Shown in pieces: positions 5,835-9,881 of a stretch of 9,881 bases of DNA (position 1 is the first letter of the stretch; each line of letters starts with the position of its first letter). A program made the position numbers and the translations under genes. The notes below the pieces were generated by a model that saw nothing but the letters and a program-made list of their open reading frames with translations, made no database searches and had not been told where the DNA came from. Origin of the DNA: Euryarchaeota archaeon UBA561 (GTDB taxonomy: Archaea; Thermoplasmatota; Poseidoniia; Poseidoniales; Poseidoniaceae); assembly GCA_002502295.1 (NCBI GenBank), contig DANX01000016.1, positions 12,892 through 22,772 of the forward strand, in the 5' to 3' direction.

Positions 5835-7619
5835 TCAGTCGTCTTCCATTAACGCATCGAGGTCAGGTGCACTTGGAAGAGGCACATTGGTTTCTGCTTC
5901 CTCAGGAACGGCGACGTCGTCGATTTTTTCTTCCTCGGGTGCGGCGTCCTCAACTTTTTCTTCAGCAGAGGCATCAGGATTGAGCCCCCGTGCTGCCGCT
6001 GCAATCTCAGCTTCGAGTTCCGACTTGCGAGCTTCGCGCTCTTCCGGCGACGGCAGGTTGAATTCTGCCACCAGCATGATAGGGTCGCCGGAGGACAACT
6101 CTCCGTTGTATTCCAGTGGCTCGCCACCCGGGGTGACGATAACTTGGAACTTGGTTGGGTCCTTGCTCTTCCGCTTTTGGTGCTTTTTGTAGTGGTGAAC
6201 ATAGACTTGGTAGGCACCTGCAGGGGCCTTTCCTTCTTCCCAAAAGACGTTTTCAACCGGTTTGCGGGTTTCGGCTCGTACGTTGGCATCGACGTCCAAT
6301 TCGCCACCGCAGGCGGATTTCTTGTTGCCGCCGTGGATGCGTTCGCCCGACGGACAAACAACGTGCAAATCCAAATCGTTGTAATTGTTCCACATCAGTG
6401 AAATCTGAACATCCGAGGATTGGGCACCCTCTCGCTCCAACCTGGCTTGAAGCTCAGACATGGCTCGTTGAGCGGCCTCTTTTGCTTCGAGCATTTCTTC
6501 TTCGCGGGCCGCCTCGATTTCAGCGAGACGTTCAGATTCGGCTGCTTCGATTTCAGCTTGACGGGTTTCTTCAACTTCGGCAATGGCTGCTTGAGATTCT
6601 GGTACGTCCATGCCAGCGGCCAGCAACTCCTCTTCCAGTTTTTGCCGAGCGGCTGCGCGTTCTTCCGGAGAGGGAAGGTTGAATTCAGCCACCAACATGA
6701 TCGGATCGCCAGCCGACAATTCACCGTTGTATTCACGGGGATCTCCACCTTGGTTGATGATAACTTGGAATTTTGTGGGGTCCTTGCTTCGTCGCTTCTT
6801 GTGCTTCTTGTAGTAGTGCACATAGACTTGATAGCGTCCTGCTGGCGCTTGTCCGTCTTCCCAAAACACATTCTCAACGGGCTTCCTTGTTTCGGCTCGA
6901 ACGTTGGCGTCAACGTCCAATTCACCGCCGCAGCCAGATTTTTTGTTGCCGCCGTGAATGCGTTCACCTGAAGGACAGAGCACGTGCAAATCCAAATCGT
7001 TGTAATTGTTCCACATCAAGGAGATTTGAACATCGGAGGATTGTGCTCCTTCACGGTCCAGGCGAGCACGCAATTCCGACATCGCTCGTTGAGCAGCGTC
7101 TCGAGAGGCAAGCATTTCTTGTTGACGAGCCGATTCAATCTCAGCCAGCCGTTGGTCTTCAGCATCGGCGAGTTCAGACTGGCGTTGCGTTTCCAGTTCG
7201 GCGGCTAGCCGAGCTTCTTCCGCGTCCCGTTCCGCTGCTCGACGGGATGCTTCTTCTTCATCTCGAAGACGGGCCTCTTCGAGTTCAGATTGGCGTCGAG
7301 CTTCATCCAATTCTCGCTGACGACGAGCCTCTTCTTCCGCTCCGGCCTGTGCGAGTCGGCGCTGGTTGAAACGCTCTTCAGCGAGTTGACGGTCGCCCAG
7401 ATTCTGTTGGCGTAGAAGGTCTTGAATCGTGGCTAATTTGCGGTCCAAGTTCTTCTTTGCTTTTCCAAAACCCATCCCGGAATGTTGCTGAAGCAGCCCC
7501 TCTGCTTTCATTCCACTTTGGAGGTTGACTTGGGCCTCACGACGCATGACGATGAACATGAGACCGAGGGCAAATGCACCCCCGAGGGCGATTGACAGAA
7601 CATAATCTCCCAAAGCCAT
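5835..7619 (-). CDS. Membrane-anchored coiled-coil protein with two DUF2135/YfaP-like domains
   Basis: Function unknown. The protein is 594 aa from the ATG at 7619. Residues 4-25 form one transmembrane helix followed by MRRE; the positive-inside rule suggests a cytoplasmic C-terminal part. A long Arg/Glu/Ala-rich coiled coil (about 77-195) leads into a beta domain (195-317) with NDLDLHV, CPSGERIHGGNKK, CGGELDVDAN, ENVFW and YQVYVHYYKKH, matching the DUF2135/YfaP pattern. A second charged helix (318-399) and a near-identical second beta domain (402-524) follow, then an acidic tail (545-594, ending in LMEDD). Each domain holds two cysteines. The upstream ATG at 7652 would add 11 residues, but it probably lies upstream of the transcription start, whereas GGAGGG precedes the chosen start. 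A scaffold or envelope-linked role is possible; no enzyme motif is visible. Confidence 0.8.
   Translation of the reverse strand: MALGDYVLSIALGGAFALGLMFIVMRREAQVNLQSGMKAEGLLQQHSGMGFGKAKKNLDRKLATIQDLLRQQNLGDRQLAEERFNQRRLAQAGAEEEARRQRELDEARRQSELEEARLRDEEEASRRAAERDAEEARLAAELETQRQSELADAEDQRLAEIESARQQEMLASRDAAQRAMSELRARLDREGAQSSDVQISLMWNNYNDLDLHVLCPSGERIHGGNKKSGCGGELDVDANVRAETRKPVENVFWEDGQAPAGRYQVYVHYYKKHKKRRSKDPTKFQVIINQGGDPREYNGELSAGDPIMLVAEFNLPSPEERAAARQKLEEELLAAGMDVPESQAAIAEVEETRQAEIEAAESERLAEIEAAREEEMLEAKEAAQRAMSELQARLEREGAQSSDVQISLMWNNYNDLDLHVVCPSGERIHGGNKKSACGGELDVDANVRAETRKPVENVFWEEGKAPAGAYQVYVHHYKKHQKRKSKDPTKFQVIVTPGGEPLEYNGELSSGDPIMLVAEFNLPSPEEREARKSELEAEIAAAARGLNPDASAEEKVEDAAPEEEKIDDVAVPEEAETNVPLPSAPDLDALMEDD
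6036..6530 (-). repeat. Internal repeat copy 2 (helix plus DUF2135-like domain)
   Basis: This is the second copy of a 165-codon unit running from RLAEIE to NLPSPEER, offset exactly 621 nt (207 codons) from copy 1. The unit includes the end of the preceding helix (AAQRAMSEL) as well as the beta domain, so helix and domain were duplicated together. Protein identity is very high, while many codons differ silently, so the duplication is not recent. Confidence 0.85.
6657..7151 (-). repeat. Internal repeat copy 1 (helix plus DUF2135-like domain)
   Basis: First copy of the same unit. A 37-bp stretch (6982-7018, encoding most of WNNYNDLDLHV) is identical at DNA level to 6361-6397 in copy 2, whereas surrounding codons have diverged at synonymous positions. 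Typical protein differences between copies are L/V before CPSGER, G/A before CGG, and YY/HY before KKH. Confidence 0.85.
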
Positions 7620-7622
7620 GGT

Positions 7623-7628
7623 CCCTCC
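7623..7628 (-). promoter_or_regulatory. Ribosome binding site deciding the coiled-coil gene start
   Basis: On the minus strand GGAGGG ends 3 nt before the ATG at 7619, complementary to the CCUCC end of archaeal 16S rRNA though with short spacing. The upstream ATG at 7652 lacks such a site. With the TATA-like TAATACA near 7667, transcription would begin near 7641, downstream of 7652, which also favours 7619. Confidence 0.5.
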
Positions 7629-7652
7629 ACCACGAACTACCTCTTGAAACAT

Positions 7653-7721
7653 GCGTTGAATGTATTACGGCCCGTTCATCAACGCCAAAGAGCCTAACAA
7701 GTTGATTCTCAAGCACACATC
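7653..7721. promoter_or_regulatory. Divergent control region with GTTGA half-sites
   Basis: The perfect inverted repeat GCGTTGA (7653-7659) and TCAACGC (7679-7685) has 19 bp between its arms and brackets the minus-strand TATA-like CCGTAATACA (7670-7661) of the coiled-coil gene. A third GTTGA (7701-7705) is part of TTGA-TTC-TCAA (7702-7712), close to the ATG of the Bat-type regulator at 7722. The half-site centres are 24 and 22 bp apart, near two helical turns. This looks like an operator shared by the divergent pair, with the regulator as the obvious candidate protein; that assignment is inferred. Confidence 0.45.
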
Positions 7722-8354
7722 ATGCGCGAGGTGGCTCTCACATGGACCAGAGAATCCATCGCAAAAACTGACCTCGCCGCGCTGGATGAGGTTGTTGAAC
7801 AACTAACATTTGTCGCCAACCTACTGATTACCCCCGAAGGCGTGAGGCAAATCATCCTGCCGAGCTACCACGAAGGAAAATCGGTTGAAGATCTAGAGAA
7901 CATCTCCTACATCACGGTGGAACAGCGCCTGAATGAACGAGAAAGCGAAGCGCTCGTCATATGGAACACACACGCCTTGGTCTGTCTGGCCTCAACGACG
8001 GAGAACATTCACGTGATGCCTCCAAGCGAATTTGACAACGGAACGTTAACCATCACGCTCAGGGGCATCCCTCAGGCCGTTGCATCGTTCGTCAAACTAA
8101 GCAAAGTGTTTCTCCCTCCGGCCGACATTCGCGTGTGTGATGTCAGGGCTCATGAAAACGGCCTTGAGCAGGCGCTTACTCCTCGCCAATACGAGTGCTA
8201 TGGGTTGGCCCTCAAGCACGGCTACTACGACGAGCCAAAGGCCATCACCATGCAGGCTCTCGCCGACATCCTCGGCATCGCACGGTCAACGTTCCAAGAA
8301 CACCTTCAATCAGCCGAGCAAGCCGTTCTGGTTTGGGCCGGAGAGCAACTCTGA
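7722..8354 (+). CDS. Bat-type helix-turn-helix transcriptional regulator (HTH_10)
   Basis: This 210-aa regulator belongs to the bacterio-opsin-activator-like family, which is abundant in archaea. Residues 1-145 form an unassigned N-terminal domain of the kind that precedes this HTH; its beginning, EVALTWTRES, resembles the start of Bat-associated regions, and no cofactor motif is visible. The C-terminal HTH_10 covers about 152-205: LTPRQYECYGLALKHGYYDEP, then ITMQALADILGIARSTFQEHLQSAE, which is the LTPRQ...GYYD.P...LA..LGIS.ST..EHLR.AE signature. No Shine-Dalgarno precedes the ATG, suggesting a leaderless mRNA. Divergent inverted repeats upstream suggest autoregulation and control of the coiled-coil gene. 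The ADH synthase gene follows after 47 bp and may be co-transcribed. The target and signal are unknown. Confidence 0.88.
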   Translation: MREVALTWTRESIAKTDLAALDEVVEQLTFVANLLITPEGVRQIILPSYHEGKSVEDLENISYITVEQRLNERESEALVIWNTHALVCLASTTENIHVMPPSEFDNGTLTITLRGIPQAVASFVKLSKVFLPPADIRVCDVRAHENGLEQALTPRQYECYGLALKHGYYDEPKAITMQALADILGIARSTFQEHLQSAEQAVLVWAGEQL

Positions 8355-8401
8355 CAAGTGGATGAAGCAAACCAAACCTTTGATGAGGGCGGCAACCTCG
8401 C

Positions 8402-9205
8402 ATGTTCATGGGCAAAACCGACCGGCTGAACCGGCTCCTTCCAAACCAACGCGGCGTTTGGATTCCCATCGATCACGGAGCGTCGGACTACCCCACTCCC
8501 GGACTGAAAGACATCGAAGGACTCATACATTCCCTCATCGATGCAGGCGTGAACGCCATCGTTGCCCAGAAAGGCTTGGTCAGCAAGTACGCTCATCTTT
8601 GTGAGGGCACTGCCACGAACATGGTGGTGCATTACTCTGTCTCGACCCGGCACGCAGGACCCGACATCAACAACAAGGTTCTCGTCGGGCACGCAGATGA
8701 AACCACAAAGCGTGGAGGAATAGGCGTTTCAAGCCAAGTCAACATGGGCAGTGAAAACGAAGCGGCAATGATCGCACGAATGGGCGAACTCAATCGACAG
8801 GCACTGCACAATGACCTCCCAGCATTTGGGATGGTCTACGCCAGAGGACCTCATCTCAACCACCAATCGGGGGATTTCACCCACTCGCAGGCCCATGCCG
8901 TCCGCCTGGCCTTTGAACTGGGATGTGACGCAGCAAAGTGCGTATGGACCGGCGATAAGACCTCGTTTGCAGAAGTTGCCAGGAGTGCACCTATCCCCTT
9001 GTTGCTAGCAGGAGGACCCGCCAGCAACGACACCGCAGATGTGCTAACCATGGTGGAGAAAGCCCTCATGGCAGGAGCCAGCGGTGTGTGCATGGGACGA
9101 CAAGTGTTCGCTCACCAACGTCCTGGAGCCATGGCAAAAGCGCTTGTAATGATGGTCCACGAAGGCGCCTCCGCAGCTGCGGCCATGAGCGCTGTCGGAT
9201 TGTGA
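8402..9205 (+). CDS. aroA': 2-amino-3,7-dideoxy-D-threo-hept-6-ulosonate (ADH) synthase
   Basis: This class I aldolase-type TIM barrel performs the first step of the archaeal shikimate route, joining aspartate semialdehyde to a 6-deoxy-5-ketofructose phosphate unit to give ADH. It is 267 aa, the usual size. IPIDHGASDYP (21-31) supplies the catalytic Asp (D24), and VAQKG (54-58) follows. MVYARGPH (144-151) supplies Tyr146, and AAKCVWTGD (177-185) contains the Schiff-base lysine K179. The phosphate-binding end is LLLAGGPAS (200-208) and GASGVCMGRQVF (225-236). The order and spacing match the characterised Methanocaldococcus enzyme. Related DhnA-type fructose-bisphosphate aldolases are the alternative, but the dehydroquinate synthase II gene 9 bp downstream makes ADH synthase far more likely. 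The start could also be the ATG at 8408, giving MGKTDRLNR. Confidence 0.93.
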   Translation: MFMGKTDRLNRLLPNQRGVWIPIDHGASDYPTPGLKDIEGLIHSLIDAGVNAIVAQKGLVSKYAHLCEGTATNMVVHYSVSTRHAGPDINNKVLVGHADETTKRGGIGVSSQVNMGSENEAAMIARMGELNRQALHNDLPAFGMVYARGPHLNHQSGDFTHSQAHAVRLAFELGCDAAKCVWTGDKTSFAEVARSAPIPLLLAGGPASNDTADVLTMVEKALMAGASGVCMGRQVFAHQRPGAMAKALVMMVHEGASAAAAMSAVGL

Positions 9206-9214
9206 GGTTGTCGA

Positions 9215-9881
9215 ATGGAACTTTGGCTTCGCACACCTGATGATTTACAGCCCACCAATCGCGAAGGTGTTGACCGTTTCTTCTCTCCCGAACCCCACGA
9301 TTCAAACCTCCATGTGAGCGATACAATCCTCTTCGAAGGAAACAACATCATTGGAGCGTACGTCTACATCCGCGATGGTGCAACTCAGCGTACAGGCATT
9401 GCTCATTTAGGCACAGTGGATTGGATCTTCGTAGAATGTGAAACGTGGTCGATGATACCCCTCGAGAATCTCATCGCCCATCGAGGGGGGACGCATACAA
9501 AAATAGCAGCCATGATCTCAACACCACTTGAAGCCCAAGGCGCCGGTTTTGCTCTCCAAGAAGGCGTTGATGCGCTCGTTATCAACAATGAACCCACCAT
9601 GCTTGAAGCGGCCTTGAGCGTGAAAGCGCAACGATTGGAGCGGGCAGGTCCCGCCCAAACCTTCAGCCAACAATCCATGCAAGCCATTGACCTCACATCA
9701 TTCTCGATTGAATCCGTTGAAGAAGCGGGTGTTGGCGACCGCTATTGCCTTGATTTTTTATCCGCTTTCTCCGAAGGCGAAGGAATCTTGGTGGGTTCGA
9801 GCGCACAGTCCCTCTACCTCGTCCACAGCGAAACCATCCCGTCGACCTTTGTTCCGACACGTCCCTTCCGAGTGAACGCCG
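9215..9881 (+). CDS. aroB': 3-dehydroquinate synthase II (partial, 3' end outside window)
   Basis: This NAD-dependent enzyme oxidatively deaminates and cyclises ADH to 3-dehydroquinate, the second step of the archaeal shikimate entry. The first 222 codons are present; the family is roughly 330-390 aa, so about a third is missing. Recognisable segments are VDWIFVECETWSMIPLENLI (68-87), THTKIAAMISTPLEAQ (93-108), VGDRYCLDFLSAFSEGEGIL (173-192), VGSSAQSLYLVHSE (193-206) and RPFRVNA (216-222), the last three being strong family signatures. GAGGT (9204-9208), overlapping the upstream stop, forms a Shine-Dalgarno 6 nt before the ATG. It forms an operon with ADH synthase. Confidence 0.93.
   Translation, partial: MELWLRTPDDLQPTNREGVDRFFSPEPHDSNLHVSDTILFEGNNIIGAYVYIRDGATQRTGIAHLGTVDWIFVECETWSMIPLENLIAHRGGTHTKIAAMISTPLEAQGAGFALQEGVDALVINNEPTMLEAALSVKAQRLERAGPAQTFSQQSMQAIDLTSFSIESVEEAGVGDRYCLDFLSAFSEGEGILVGSSAQSLYLVHSETIPSTFVPTRPFRVNA

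Noticed and set aside
5849..6971. Several open frames of 100-190 codons on both strands inside the coiled-coil gene
   Set aside because: They are other-frame echoes of repetitive, GC-biased codons. Their translations have no domain pattern and mirror the duplicated unit.
6036..7151. The 621-nt spaced repeats as a mobile element or CRISPR-like array
   Set aside because: Both copies stay in frame within one protein, have no terminal inverted repeats or spacers, and are explained by domain duplication.
7620..7652. Longer start (ATG 7652) for the coiled-coil protein
   Set aside because: The TATA-like site would place transcription start downstream of it, and the added residues are not hydrophobic or conserved-looking. 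GGAGGG precedes the ATG at 7619.
7722..9881. Regulator plus shikimate genes as a dedicated aromatic-sensing operon
   Set aside because: The 47-bp gap and same strand allow co-transcription, but nothing in the N-terminal domain suggests an amino acid sensor, and the regulator is better linked by its operator-like sites to the divergent gene.

Overview
The window looks like a piece of a euryarchaeal chromosome, most likely a marine Thermoplasmatota-type lineage such as Marine Group II/III (Poseidoniia and relatives). Archaeal markers are the RNA polymerase subunit RpoK, the formate-dependent purine enzyme PurP, the archaeal shikimate entry pair (ADH synthase plus dehydroquinate synthase II) and a Bat-type helix-turn-helix regulator. 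The aerobic heme A pathway (CtaA, CtaB) and tryptophan 2,3-dioxygenase point to an oxygen-using heterotroph. The lineage is inferred from gene content, not from a tree.

Layout. Positions 1-100 are an unassigned flank. Positions 101-2187 (minus) are the heme A operon ctaA-ctaB with a 4-bp start/stop overlap. Divergent from it, 2221-3147 (plus) encodes a secreted, membrane-anchored thioredoxin-fold protein with a CEPC motif and many N-glycosylation sequons. rpoK (3208-3462, plus) follows and runs head-on into kynA (3450-4586, minus); the two stop regions overlap inside a 21-bp palindrome. purP (4720-5832, plus) diverges from kynA across a 133-bp promoter region. It converges, with a 2-bp gap, on a large membrane-anchored coiled-coil protein with two DUF2135/YfaP-like domains (5835-7619, minus). 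Across another divergent promoter lies a Bat-type regulator (7722-8354, plus), followed by ADH synthase (8402-9205) and the first 222 codons of dehydroquinate synthase II, cut by the window edge.

How the genes work together. CtaB and CtaA make heme O and then heme A for a terminal oxidase, and the divergent thioredoxin-like protein may help assemble that oxidase outside the membrane. The last two genes make 3-dehydroquinate for aromatic amino acids. KynA opens tryptophan to N-formylkynurenine; if a formamidase is encoded elsewhere, the released formate is the co-substrate of PurP, its divergent neighbour. The coiled-coil/DUF2135 protein is the least understood gene here. It shares a promoter region containing inverted GTTGA half-sites with the regulator. 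I see no mobile element, CRISPR array, tRNA or rRNA. Most of the window is housekeeping or metabolic, and no clear new multi-gene system is visible.
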